A DNA stretch of 10,236 bases from Candidatus Bathycorpusculum fermentans (GCA_009787175.1 WRGM01000125.1:1-10236), one strand, 5' to 3'; numbered from the stretch's first letter, positions 1 to 6,696 are shown. Notes: generated by a model from the sequence alone, not told the origin. Translations and numbers: made by a program.

Positions 1-692
1 GCATAATGTTTTTGATAGCAATTTTAACCGTCGCTGCCCTTCAGAAAGAAGGGCAGCTCCAATTATATAAATTCATTAACTATAAAAAATCTCAAATACC
101 GTACATAGACTCGCGCAACTCGATAGTTTCGGTTACGGTGGATGATAAAATACTTGTTTTTTATGTAATCAAATCAGATTATTCTGGTGGTGATCAAAAT
201 AATGTGGCTGTTAGGGTTTATGATGTTAAGATGGATAAGTGGAGTGAAGGGAAAACGCAAGAGGTAGATATGGGGTATGGTATGGTTGCTGTGGCAACAT
301 CTGGTGTTTATGCGCCTAAGAGAGTTTATTTCTTGGGAGCAGGAGCAGATAATACTGTTGTTTATAATCCTGCAACTGAGGCTTGGTCAACTACCGAGGT
401 TATGTGTACACCTCGGTTCAGCTTTGGTGCAGCTATTGCTGAGGATATTTTATATGTCATAGGAGGAAACAAACCCTACACAATAATGGAATTTCTCGCC
501 ACTAATGAACAGTATGTACCAATTGGTTACCATACCGATCCATCACCTGTTACATCTGAACCTTCTGAGCCTTTCAATCACTCTTTAAGCTATGATGTCG
601 CAATGGTGTTAGTAGTTTTAACTATTGGAATTGTTACCGCAGGTTTACTATTTTATTTCAAAAAGAGAAAGCCCATAAATGTGGCAGTTTGA
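1..692 (+). CDS. Kelch-repeat protein with C-terminal membrane anchor, 5' partial
   Basis: The frame is open to the left edge, so the ATG at 6 is probably internal and the N-terminal part lies outside the window. Seen from that ATG: kelch blades with 'VYDVKMDKW' (about residues 71-79), 'VYNPATEAW' (about 119-127) and 'ILYVIGG' (about 148-154), then 'NEQYVPIGY', a Pro/Ser/Thr stretch, one hydrophobic helix (about 198-218) and a basic stop-transfer end 'FKKRKP'. Kelch blades build beta-propellers used for binding or sugar recognition. The topology suggests a propeller outside the cell held by a C-terminal anchor. The protein is clearly paralogous to the broken gene at the right edge, sharing 'GVYAP'/'GIYAP' and 'LYVIGG' segments. 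Its first 30 residues fit the kelch pattern poorly: the Trp position reads 'INYKK', and the DNA there forms a strong hairpin. The gene may therefore itself be decaying at its 5' side. The ligand is unknown. Confidence 0.75.
   Translation, partial: IMFLIAILTVAALQKEGQLQLYKFINYKKSQIPYIDSRNSIVSVTVDDKILVFYVIKSDYSGGDQNNVAVRVYDVKMDKWSEGKTQEVDMGYGMVAVATSGVYAPKRVYFLGAGADNTVVYNPATEAWSTTEVMCTPRFSFGAAIAEDILYVIGGNKPYTIMEFLATNEQYVPIGYHTDPSPVTSEPSEPFNHSLSYDVAMVLVVLTIGIVTAGLLFYFKKRKPINVAV
33..57. repeat. Perfect 10-bp inverted repeat (hairpin) inside the kelch frame
   Basis: GCTGCCCTTC (33-42) and GAAGGGCAGC (48-57) are exact complements around a 5-base loop AGAAA. The repeat is far more GC-rich than its surroundings and sits where the kelch pattern of the reading frame is weakest. 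It could be a remnant of an inserted element or a transcription-stop hairpin. No T-tract follows it. Confidence 0.6.
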
Positions 693-708
693 ATGCTGCA
701 GGCAAAAC

Positions 709-717
709 TCTAAAATA
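709..717 (+). promoter_or_regulatory. Possible TATA box for the thiamine operon
   Basis: CTAAAATAT lies about 27 bases ahead of the expected transcript start near 740, just before the TPP aptamer. It is a weak match in AT-rich DNA and is supported mainly by its position. A perfect 10-base palindrome TGTTGCAACA (722-731) follows it. Confidence 0.3.
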
Positions 718-744
718 TCATTGTTGCAACATTTTTAATTAGAT

Positions 745-836
745 ACTCGGGGAGCTGAGGTGATGACTCAGCTGAGAGGATAACTTAATGGTTATCGACC
801 CAATGAACCTGACCCAGGTAATACTGGCGGAGGGAA
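745..836 (+). promoter_or_regulatory. TPP (THI-box) riboswitch
   Basis: All conserved THI-element blocks are present in order: ACTCGGGG (745-752), CTGAGA (772-777), ACCC (798-801), TGAACCTGA (804-812) and GCGGAGGGAA (827-836). Visible helices: P2 GGGG (749-752) with ACCC (798-801); P3 GCTGAG (754-759) with CTCAGC (767-772); an extra stem GATAAC (779-784) with GTTATC (791-796), at the place of the facultative stem of this class; P5 CCAG (814-817) with CTGG (824-827); P4 CCT (808-810) with AGG (831-833). The element binds thiamine pyrophosphate. It sits directly before thiT, which gives the expected feedback logic. There is no room for a separate expression platform: the start codon follows the last conserved base by only six bases. 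Confidence 0.96.
829..834 (+). promoter_or_regulatory. thiT ribosome-binding site embedded in the aptamer
   Basis: GGAGGG is a strong Shine-Dalgarno sequence, eight bases before the ATG at 843. Its AGG is also the 3' strand of riboswitch helix P4, paired with CCT at 808-810. A ligand-stabilised aptamer would therefore hide the ribosome site directly, which implies control of translation initiation. This regulatory mode is inferred from position. Confidence 0.7.
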
Positions 837-842
837 ACAAAT

Positions 843-1394
843 ATGAATGTTACAAAGAACAATAATATTAAGTCTAAGAGTAGTTATAAAGATCCTAGGA
901 TTTTAGCTGAAGTTGCCATATTTACGGCGCTTTCCACGGCTTTGAGTATAATTGTTATTTGGCATATGCCGCAAGGCGGTTCAGTTACACTTGCCTCCAT
1001 GGTACCTCTTATATGGTTAGCACTACGTCGTGGTCCAAAGGTTGGTATTTTTGCAGGAGTTATCTATGGTTTTGTCCAATTAGCAATTTTACCAGAAGTA
1101 TACTATCCAACACAGCTACTACTTGATTATCCCTTAGCATTTGGCTGTATAGGCTTAGCAGGCTTTTTCAAAACCCATTCAATATTAGGAACCACGATTG
1201 CAGTCGCAGGCAGATGGGTTATGCATGTAATTTCAGGCGCCATTTTTTTTGCTGAATACGCGCCTGAGGGTATGAATCCATGGTTGTACTCGTCAATATA
1301 CAATGGAAGTTACCTATTTGTTGAACTTGTGATAAGTTGCATACTAGTTTACATACTGCATAGGTTACTATACGGGCGAGTAGGGGCAGTGTAG
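843..1394 (+). CDS. thiT: Thiamine transporter ThiT (ECF S-component)
   Basis: A 183-residue, very hydrophobic protein of the size expected for the substrate-binding S-component of an energy-coupling-factor transporter, which captures thiamine at the membrane and works with shared EcfA/EcfT subunits not in this window. Family signatures: 'EVAIFTALSTALS' (23-35), 'MPQGGSVTLASMVPL' (42-56), 'LRRG' (61-64), 'LLLDYPLAFG' (92-101), 'RWVMHVISG' (124-132) and 'AEYAPEGMNP' (137-146). Tyr149, Tyr153 and Asn154 follow in 'YSSIYNGS'. Asp95, His128 and Asn154 fall where thiamine-contacting residues lie in characterised ThiT proteins (alignment by eye). The N-terminal 18 residues are polar and likely cytosolic. 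The start is fixed by the riboswitch-embedded Shine-Dalgarno. The TPP riboswitch and the downstream gene one base away make this the first gene of a thiamine operon. Confidence 0.93.
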   Translation: MNVTKNNNIKSKSSYKDPRILAEVAIFTALSTALSIIVIWHMPQGGSVTLASMVPLIWLALRRGPKVGIFAGVIYGFVQLAILPEVYYPTQLLLDYPLAFGCIGLAGFFKTHSILGTTIAVAGRWVMHVISGAIFFAEYAPEGMNPWLYSSIYNGSYLFVELVISCILVYILHRLLYGRVGAV

Positions 1395-1395
1395 T

Positions 1396-2403
1396 ATGGG
1401 AAAGTTGAGTAGTCTACATTTACAAAAACTTCTTGACTGCATTAGAGCTAGTGAGAATGTAGTTGTGCCGCCAATGATTGGTTATGATGCTGGAGTTCAT
1501 CGCCTAGGTGATCAACTATTAGTGGTTTCAACGGATCCCTGCACGGGTGTTCCACAGGAGTGGTTTGGCTGGTTTTTAATTAATTATGCAGCGTCGGATC
1601 TTTCTCTTTTTGGCGCTAAACCACAATTCTGCACAATTAATTTACTTGGTCCTAGATCAACATCTCCTGAGGTTTTTCAGGAAATCATGAAACAGACATG
1701 CGTCGCTGCAGATGAGTATGGGGTAGCTATTGTTAGAGGACATACAGGTATGTATGATAGTCTAAAAGACATGCTAGGAGTCTGCACCATGTATGGAACT
1801 GTTGAACCAGACAAGCTTGTAACGCCGGGAAATGCTAAACCGGGTGATTTAATAATGTGCACAAAGCCTGTGGGCATTGAAACATTGACGAATTTTGCAT
1901 TGACACATCCAAAAACTGCAACAAAAATTTTTGGAGCTAAAAAAGTTAGAGAATTAGCAGATATGATAAAGTTGCAAAGCTGTGTAAAAGAGGCACAGCA
2001 GCTTGCCCAAGCAAAATGTGTTAACGCTATGCATGACGCAACAGAGGGAGGCGTAGTAGCAGCGTTAAATGAGCTAGCAGAAGCATCAAATATTGGCATG
2101 AGGGTAAATTGGGAAAATATTCCATTCCCAAAAGAACTAGCAGCATTAAAGGAGCAGTTTAAGCTTAGCGATTATGAAGTTTTAGCGCTATCATCAACTG
2201 GCACAATTTTAGTAGCAGTTCCACCAACAGAAAAACAGAAAGCCACAGAGGTTTTAAAACAACATGGGCTTTGTGCTTATTTTATTGGCGAATTCACTGA
2301 AGATAAAAAGAGAATTTTAAAGAAGGCAGGAGAAGAAAACATTTTTCCATTAAACAGTAAAGATGCCTACACAAGACTATTAGCAATTAAAAAAGACTAT
2401 TAA
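1396..2403 (+). CDS. AIR synthase-related (PurM/HypE/ThiL-fold) protein, probable thiamine-linked enzyme
   Basis: A 335-residue member of the PurM superfamily, which includes PurM, PurL, HypE, SelD and ThiL, ATP-dependent enzymes that activate or phosphorylate substrates. Visible family motifs: 'GYDAGV' (29-34), 'STDPCTGV' (45-52), 'ASDLSLFGAKP' (66-76), 'GHTGMYD' (115-121) and the C-domain glycine motif 'HDATEGGVVAALNE' (213-226). It lacks the C-terminal 'PRIC' cysteine of HypE, so it is unlikely to be hydrogenase-maturation HypE. The usual ThiL metal motif 'GDDAA' is altered to 'GYDAG'. The ATG is one base past the thiT stop and is preceded by a modest AGGGG, so translation is probably coupled to thiT and under the same TPP riboswitch. 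That context suggests phosphorylation of imported thiamine or its monophosphate; this is inference. The stop lies nine bases from the stop of the convergent neighbour. Confidence 0.85.
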   Translation: MGKLSSLHLQKLLDCIRASENVVVPPMIGYDAGVHRLGDQLLVVSTDPCTGVPQEWFGWFLINYAASDLSLFGAKPQFCTINLLGPRSTSPEVFQEIMKQTCVAADEYGVAIVRGHTGMYDSLKDMLGVCTMYGTVEPDKLVTPGNAKPGDLIMCTKPVGIETLTNFALTHPKTATKIFGAKKVRELADMIKLQSCVKEAQQLAQAKCVNAMHDATEGGVVAALNELAEASNIGMRVNWENIPFPKELAALKEQFKLSDYEVLALSSTGTILVAVPPTEKQKATEVLKQHGLCAYFIGEFTEDKKRILKKAGEENIFPLNSKDAYTRLLAIKKDY

Positions 2404-2412
2404 AGAAAAAAG

Positions 2413-3291
2413 TTAGTGTTTAATTTCAGAGAGTACAAAGTTGACTATTTCTTCAGCAATATTTACATCAGTAACCATTTGCAGACCTTTCCAGCCGGGT
2501 TGACTATTAACGTCAACAATGCGTGGTCCATTAGGACTCTCTAAGATGTCTATGCCAGCAATTTTGCATCCTACAGCTTTAGCAGATTTTATGGCCAAGT
2601 CTTCAAATTCTTTGCTGATTTTTTCAGGGGCAGGACGTGCACCTTTACTATAATTAGTTTTCCACCCTGTAGCGACACGTCGCATAGATGCAACAACACG
2701 GTCACCTATTACGAAAGCACGTATATCTGAAAAGCCGTGCTCAACAAATTCTTGCATGTAAATAACGCCATGATGAAATGTTATAGCTTTAAAAATTGTA
2801 TCAGCTATATCCACATCATTTACACGCGTCGCACCCTGACCACGAGAACCAAAAATGGGTTTAACCACTACATCACCGCCTAACTCGTTAAAAGCGGCTA
2901 GTGCTTCATTTACACTCTCAGTTGCTAATGTACGAGGCACAGGTACACCTGAGTCTTCTAGAAGAGCCAAAATATCATATTTATCAACACAGTGCTCAAT
3001 AGCATTTGGCGGATTTACCATATAAAAACCCTTACGCTCAAGTTTATAGAGCATATCCATACGAAAAACTAGCTCTTCAAGAGAACCACGACCTATTGGA
3101 CGAATGATAAGGGCATCTAAATCCTCAAGAATATCTACACCATCTATTTTAAAATATGGTCTATATGCCAGCCTTGCGACAAGCTTTGGGAAGGTAAAGC
3201 AGGCATAGGGTATATTACGACGGGTTAGGGCTTCTCGCACTTGCGTGCTACTCCACGCATCGGGGTTTCGAGTCATTATACCAAATTTCAA
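2413..3291 (-). CDS. mptN: RimK-family ATP-grasp glutamate ligase, MptN-like
   Basis: A 292-residue ATP-grasp ligase of the RimK/LysX/MptN/CofF group, which joins an amino acid, usually L-glutamate, to a carboxylate with ATP. Motifs: 'RPIGRGS' (64-70), 'DKYDILALL' (103-111), the glycine-rich ATP loop 'VVKPIFGSRGQG' (142-153), 'QEFVEHGFSDIRAFVIGD' (180-197), 'GIDIL' (246-250) and the metal/product motif 'VDVNSQPGWKGLQ' (259-271). The 'NSQPGWKGLQ' ending is what I associate with tetrahydromethanopterin:alpha-L-glutamate ligase rather than ribosomal RimK or LysX, but substrate cannot be proved from sequence. No lysine-pathway genes or LysW carrier are adjacent. The start is a TTG giving 'MKFGIMTRNP', which keeps the first beta strand; the ATG at 3276 would remove five residues of it. 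The gene probably has its own promoter. Confidence 0.82.
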   Translation of the reverse strand: MKFGIMTRNPDAWSSTQVREALTRRNIPYACFTFPKLVARLAYRPYFKIDGVDILEDLDALIIRPIGRGSLEELVFRMDMLYKLERKGFYMVNPPNAIEHCVDKYDILALLEDSGVPVPRTLATESVNEALAAFNELGGDVVVKPIFGSRGQGATRVNDVDIADTIFKAITFHHGVIYMQEFVEHGFSDIRAFVIGDRVVASMRRVATGWKTNYSKGARPAPEKISKEFEDLAIKSAKAVGCKIAGIDILESPNGPRIVDVNSQPGWKGLQMVTDVNIAEEIVNFVLSEIKH

Positions 3292-3340
3292 GGCAAACAG
3301 TCCTATTTTGTGTTCTATTAGAAATCATGCTAAATAACTA

Positions 3341-3350
3341 GTTTTAAAGG
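3341..3350 (-). promoter_or_regulatory. Possible TATA box for the glutamate ligase gene
   Basis: On the minus strand this reads CCTTTAAAAC, about 55 bases before the TTG start. It predicts transcription from near 3321 and a leader of about 30 bases. The support is motif and spacing only. Confidence 0.35.
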
Positions 3351-3388
3351 TTCTGGGAAAAAGAAGAGATATAGAGTAATAAGTCATG

Positions 3389-3901
3389 TTAAAGGTCATC
3401 TTTGGGTTTGAAAAAGAATTTTTGTATACGACCATTCTTACCTATTAATTCACCTATAAACGAGCCTATTATTAGGCATATTATAAGACTGGGAAATATT
3501 AAGAAAGCAGTCTCATCGTCAAATACGATCTCTATTGCCCCTGTATTAGTTAAAATAAGCATTATAATAGCCCATATGCTAAATCCTATAACAGAGGCTC
3601 CTACAAAGAGAAATGTGCCTCTTTTAGATTTAGATAAATTAGAAGGCGTAACACTAACATAGCCTATAAGACTAATTAAAAGCACTATGGCAATCATTAA
3701 AACAGCAAGATTAACAGGAGCAAAATCTAGTATGTATCCGGCAACTGAAAAAACTGCAACTATAAAAGCAGAGAGCATTACCCAATAGGACTTCTTTTTG
3801 GTTATACTACTACTATTACTACTGCGAGTTTCAGCCTGAACAGCCTGTTTTTTCTTCAACTGATTTTTAGCTTTAGCTTTATTCTTAGATGACTTAGGCA
3901 T
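3389..3901 (-). CDS. Membrane protein with lysine-rich N-terminal tail, four predicted helices
   Basis: I do not recognise the family. From the chosen start (MPKSSKNKAK...) the protein has 170 residues: a Lys/Ser/Gln-rich tail of about 38 residues, then four hydrophobic segments at about residues 40-58, 64-84, 95-116 and 132-152, and a basic end 'FFFKPKDDL'. An Asp/Glu cluster ('FDDET') precedes the last helix. The same frame also has an ATG 11 codons upstream (start at 3934). I prefer the inner start because the TATA-like sequence near 3957 would start transcription at about 3931, inside the outer start codon. No catalytic motif is visible. It lies between the coiled-coil gene and the ligase gene, with 97- and about 126-base gaps, so co-transcription is possible but not evident. 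The small size and basic tail suggest a structural membrane protein rather than an enzyme. Confidence 0.65.
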   Translation of the reverse strand: MPKSSKNKAKAKNQLKKKQAVQAETRSSNSSSITKKKSYWVMLSAFIVAVFSVAGYILDFAPVNLAVLMIAIVLLISLIGYVSVTPSNLSKSKRGTFLFVGASVIGFSIWAIIMLILTNTGAIEIVFDDETAFLIFPSLIICLIIGSFIGELIGKNGRIQKFFFKPKDDL

Positions 3902-3970
3902 AATGTATGTTCCATCATCAGCACTTATTAACATTTACACAAATATGAAAACTCTCATATGCTTTACCGC

Positions 3971-4013
3971 AAAAAAAGATTTAACAAAAAAATATTTGTT
4001 TGAAATTAAAAAG
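3971..4013 (-). terminator. Poly-T terminator of the coiled-coil gene
   Basis: Read on the minus strand, the stop codon ending at 4028 is followed by TCTTCTTTTT, then two runs of seven T (3986-3992 and 3971-3977). Archaeal RNA polymerase terminates at such T-tracts without a hairpin. The last tract also borders the promoter region of the next gene. Confidence 0.5.
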
Positions 4014-4027
4014 AAGAAAGAGTTAAT

Positions 4028-5392
4028 TTACTCTGTTGAGTCTTCGTCGCTTTCGTCTATTTGCCCGTCGCTTACTGCTTCGGCTGTTATTTCGGAAAGC
4101 GCCTGATGAGGCGCAGTAGTAGGGTGGCTGCTATGTGTCAGCTCCTCAACTGCTGGAGAGTTTAATTGTTCCAAAACTTTTTCAAGAGTCTGCTCAACTG
4201 GAGCCTGCTCGGTAACCTCAAAAACTTGAAGCGGAACATCTGCAACATCTGCAACATCTGCAAGTGCTTGGTCTTCAACTAGAGTAATAGAGGCATCTTC
4301 AACTGGAAGATCCATAACTGTAGATTCAAGTGGAGCCTCCTCAACAACGTTAACAGTTGACTCCATAACCGGCTCCTCAACAGCTGATGATATATCAGAA
4401 GTTAAAAAGATCGGGTCTTTTGCTGTAATTTCAATTACGGAGTCATCTGTTTCTACGGGAACAAATGAATCTACCGCTTCAACTGGAGACTCAACAATAG
4501 CTGACTCAATAACAGACTCCTCAGATAGAACATCAACTGGAGCCTCAACAAGAGATTCTTCAAGAATTTTAAGTGCCTCATCATTTGACGCTTCAAATAG
4601 AGACTCAACTGGAGCCTCAACAATAGCTGACTCAATAACAGGAGCATCAGCAAATAGAGCATTTTCAACAATAGCTGACTCAATAACCGGCTCCTCAACA
4701 ATAGCTAACTCCATAACAGGAGCAGTAAGTGGAGCATCAGCGGTTAAAGTTTCCTCAATGGCTGACTCCATAACTGGAGTGTCAATTGGGGCTTCAGCGT
4801 TAGTTGTTGACTCCATAATTGGTTTTTCAATTGGGGCTGGTGTAGCTTCAAATAAGGTTGTCTCTAATGGTGTAGAGTCAACGGGTGTTTCTATTGGTAT
4901 TGAGAATTCATCAGGTGCGGCTGTTTCTGTTGTTGTTGGGGTTTCAATTACTGTTTCGGCAACTGGAATATCTGGTGCTATCGGGGCTTGAATTGTTTGT
5001 ACAGACCCGCATAATTGGATAGTAGCCTGTGTTATTGTGTCTAACTCTGTTTTTGCTGTATCTATGCCTATGGTGAAAAGTAAAATGTCACGTTGATATG
5101 TTTCATCTCCAATTTCACCTATGACGTATTGGATTTCATAATTTGCAAGAAGTGTTTCTAAGAGTTTAATTTGACTTGTTAATTCTTCAGTTTTAAGCTG
5201 CATTTTTGTTACAAGATCTTTTTGTTGTCTTTCAATTTCTGCAATTGCAGCAGTTATATCTTTATTGAAAGTATCTCTTGTTAACTGTGAAATTTTTCCT
5301 GTAATATACAGGTTATCTACAGCTTGTTTCTTTTTCTTTGCTAAATCATATTCTTCATTTAATCGTTTAAAGGAATTTTTCCATGATATCAT
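4028..5392 (-). CDS. Coiled-coil protein with long acidic repetitive C-terminal tail
   Basis: A 454-residue protein in two halves. Residues 1-130 are a compact helical domain: basic 'AKKKKQAVDNLYITGKIS' (18-35), then heptad-like coiled coil (about 45-85), 'YVIGEIGDETYQRDI' (89-103) and a second helix (about 104-128). Residues 131-454 are low complexity, dominated by Glu, Ala, Val, Pro, Ser and Thr, with repeated 'ESAIVE', 'EAPV' and 'EPVMEST' units and almost no Lys or Arg, so very acidic. The N-terminal half reminds me of conserved TACK-archaeal coiled-coil proteins, some labelled CdvA-like, but I cannot confirm this and give no function. There is no signal peptide or membrane helix, so the protein is probably cytosolic. 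The tail looks disordered, as in scaffold or binding-hub proteins. The ATG at 5392 is preceded by GGTATGGTG at normal ribosome-site distance and by strong TATA-like sequence. Confidence 0.8.
   Translation of the reverse strand: MISWKNSFKRLNEEYDLAKKKKQAVDNLYITGKISQLTRDTFNKDITAAIAEIERQQKDLVTKMQLKTEELTSQIKLLETLLANYEIQYVIGEIGDETYQRDILLFTIGIDTAKTELDTITQATIQLCGSVQTIQAPIAPDIPVAETVIETPTTTETAAPDEFSIPIETPVDSTPLETTLFEATPAPIEKPIMESTTNAEAPIDTPVMESAIEETLTADAPLTAPVMELAIVEEPVIESAIVENALFADAPVIESAIVEAPVESLFEASNDEALKILEESLVEAPVDVLSEESVIESAIVESPVEAVDSFVPVETDDSVIEITAKDPIFLTSDISSAVEEPVMESTVNVVEEAPLESTVMDLPVEDASITLVEDQALADVADVADVPLQVFEVTEQAPVEQTLEKVLEQLNSPAVEELTHSSHPTTAPHQALSEITAEAVSDGQIDESDEDSTE
4491..4720. repeat. 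Imperfect DNA repeats encoding ESAIVE units
   Basis: The unit TCAACAATAGCTGACTCAAT recurs at 4491, 4617 and 4665, with a diverged copy at 4695 carrying an A for G and a C for A. All copies keep the same reading frame and encode SAIVE-type segments of the acidic tail. Spacing is uneven (126, 48 and 30 bases) but always a multiple of three, as expected for in-frame expansion by slippage or recombination. Confidence 0.75.
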
Positions 5393-5458
5393 GTTTAGGC
5401 ACCATACCCATATACAGTAGAATATGCAATAACAATTACGTACAAAACGCGTATATGC

Positions 5459-5470
5459 ACATATATATGT
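5459..5470 (-). promoter_or_regulatory. TATA-type promoter element of the coiled-coil gene
   Basis: ACATATATATGT is a perfect palindrome and a good TATA-box match, 67-78 bases before the ATG at 5392. It would start transcription near 5440 and leave a leader of about 48 bases. A second TATA-like GCATATAC (about 5450-5457) is nearby, so the exact start is open. Confidence 0.4.
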
Positions 5471-5482
5471 AAATAATAACTT

Positions 5483-5772
5483 ATTTTACCAACGCAATAA
5501 AAAAGAAAAAAACATGTAAAAAAACAACAAACAAACAAGCCCCATTATCACTAAACATTGAAACTTTTCCAAACAAACAACAAAAAAAAAGACAACACTT
5601 ATGTACAAAACAACACAAACCACAACACCAAACAACAAATAGACAAACAAAAAAATAAGATACAACAAACACACCAAAAACAGAAAACAGCCCCCAAACA
5701 TCAAAATTAACCACTACAGAAACGAAAACCTAAAAAACCACCACACAATTCCTATCAGCCTCAACACAAAAA
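5483..5772. other. Strongly A/C-biased low-complexity intergenic region
   Basis: The + strand here is almost only A and C (AACAAACAAACAAGCC-like runs, long A-tracts), with very few G or T. The minus strand can be translated for 72-77 residues, but the result is a Phe/Val/Cys/Leu run that follows from base bias, with no homology I recognise. I see no gene. The bias stops at the tRNA and continues more weakly past it to about 5960. Confidence 0.6.
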
Positions 5773-5774
5773 GC

Positions 5775-5852
5775 GGGTCCTTAGCTCAGTCAGGCTAGAG
5801 CACCGGACTTTTAATCCGGGGGTCGCGGGTTCAATTCCCGTAGGACCCGCCA
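5775..5852 (+). tRNA. tRNA-Lys (anticodon TTT)
   Basis: A full cloverleaf can be folded by eye: acceptor GGGTCCT (5775-5781) with AGGACCC (5842-5848); D stem GCTC (5784-5787) with GAGC (5798-5801); anticodon stem CCGGA (5803-5807) with TCCGG (5815-5819); loop CTTTTAA with anticodon TTT at 5810-5812; T stem GCGGG (5825-5829) with CCCGT (5837-5841) and loop TTCAATT. The discriminator is G5849 and CCA (5850-5852) is encoded. There is no intron. It reads AAA and AAG codons. TATA-like TAAAAAAC near 5731 is a weak promoter candidate. A short T run (5857-5860) follows the gene. Confidence 0.97.
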
Positions 5853-5956
5853 AAATTTTAACAAAACACACAATTTACAATTACTCACACTATAACCCCC
5901 ATTTATGATTCACCAAACTAAAGAACAAGCACATTTAGATAATCACCCTTAGTCAT

Positions 5957-5983
5957 CAAAAACTTTTTAGAGCTTACAGCTCT
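5957..5983 (-). terminator. Candidate terminator of the exported-protein gene
   Basis: On the minus strand, AGAGCT (5978-5983) and AGCTCT (5969-5974) form a perfect 6-bp hairpin with a three-base loop, followed by AAAAAG and five T. It lies about 95 bases after the stop of the 6079-6696 gene. The reverse complement also carries five T before the hairpin but none after it, so the minus-strand reading fits best. Confidence 0.45.
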
Positions 5984-6078
5984 TGAACTAAAGGCATCGT
6001 TAGATAGCAACTATTCATACCCAATACACGCAACACGCAAATACTAGATATTGAGCAGGCAAATTTCTGCACATATAT

Positions 6079-6696
6079 TTAGGGTATAGGAAGTCCAGAT
6101 AACTCTATTATACGGAGATCTATGGAATAGTTGTCTATGTTTCTGCTATTAGTTGCCAGATATATTTCAACAGTACCAGTTTCGCCATAAGATAAATCCC
6201 ATTGAGGAACACCTAACGGCGGCGACATGGAACCTACTATAGCACCCGATACATCACTTGCCGAAACTTGAGAGGCCCCATCATAAAGTGTAACACGCAC
6301 AGCAAAATACACATTTCCCGAATGATAACCATCAGAGTAAACACTAAACTTCTGCAGTTCTTCTAAAGTATAATCACTTCTTATCTTAGCTGTTATAGCA
6401 AAACAGTCTTGACCAACAAATGTACCACCACCCCAAAACATATTTGCTGAATACACACCATATGACGCATTAGCCGAAACCAAAAACAGCTTAGACTCAC
6501 CATCATCTCTATGCGCAAGATATCCGGCATTATTTAGCTGCGCATTACTTGGCGTATTCGGTGGAGACAACTGAGGAGCATCACTTACCTCATCATGCGA
6601 ATTTTGAAAAACATTAACAACCGACAAAGAAACAGCAAGTATCACAATTAACAAAATAATGAGAAGTACAATGTTTCCCATTTTTGGTTTTCTCAT
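6079..6696 (-). CDS. Membrane-anchored exported protein of unknown function
   Basis: A 205-residue protein with a basic start (MRKPK), one strongly hydrophobic helix at about residues 8-30, then a polar outside domain. The helix has no clear cleavage site, so it is probably an N-terminal anchor. Residues 34-55 are a Pro/Asn/Ser-rich linker ('SPPNTPSN'). The rest is rich in Gly, Tyr, Ser and alternating beta-strand patterns ('VYFAVRVTLYDG' 129-140, 'GTVEIYLATNS' 174-184), which suggests a beta-sandwich. N-glycosylation sequons occur at Asn76 (NAS) and Asn189 (NYS). There is one cysteine (98), so no internal disulfide. I recognise no family. It stands alone, with 226 bases to the tRNA downstream and a long non-coding region upstream, so it is probably a single-gene unit. 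Function might be surface binding; this is only a guess from topology. Confidence 0.7.
   Translation of the reverse strand: MRKPKMGNIVLLIILLIVILAVSLSVVNVFQNSHDEVSDAPQLSPPNTPSNAQLNNAGYLAHRDDGESKLFLVSANASYGVYSANMFWGGGTFVGQDCFAITAKIRSDYTLEELQKFSVYSDGYHSGNVYFAVRVTLYDGASQVSASDVSGAIVGSMSPPLGVPQWDLSYGETGTVEIYLATNSRNIDNYSIDLRIIELSGLPIP

Noticed and set aside
1677..2099. 140-residue minus-strand frame inside the PurM-fold gene
   Set aside because: It is antisense to a gene with clear family motifs and has no features of its own.
1396..2403. Assignment as hydrogenase maturation factor HypE
   Set aside because: The C-terminal 'PRIC' cysteine motif needed for HypE carbamoyl chemistry is absent and the neighbour is a thiamine transporter.
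2413..3291. Assignment as LysX or ribosomal RimK
   Set aside because: No LysW or lysine/arginine genes are adjacent, and the 'VNSQPGWKGLQ' ending fits the MptN-type archaeal ligases better; substrate remains uncertain.
4758..4991. Ser/Gly/Val-rich + strand frame opposite the acidic tail
   Set aside because: It is the complement of a repetitive Glu/Ala/Val/Pro coding sequence; its repeats simply mirror that gene.
5481..5714. 72-77-residue minus-strand frames rich in Phe, Val, Cys and Leu
   Set aside because: They arise from the T/G-rich minus strand of a low-complexity region; two overlapping frames give equally odd hydrophobic sequences, and no ribosome site or family pattern is visible.
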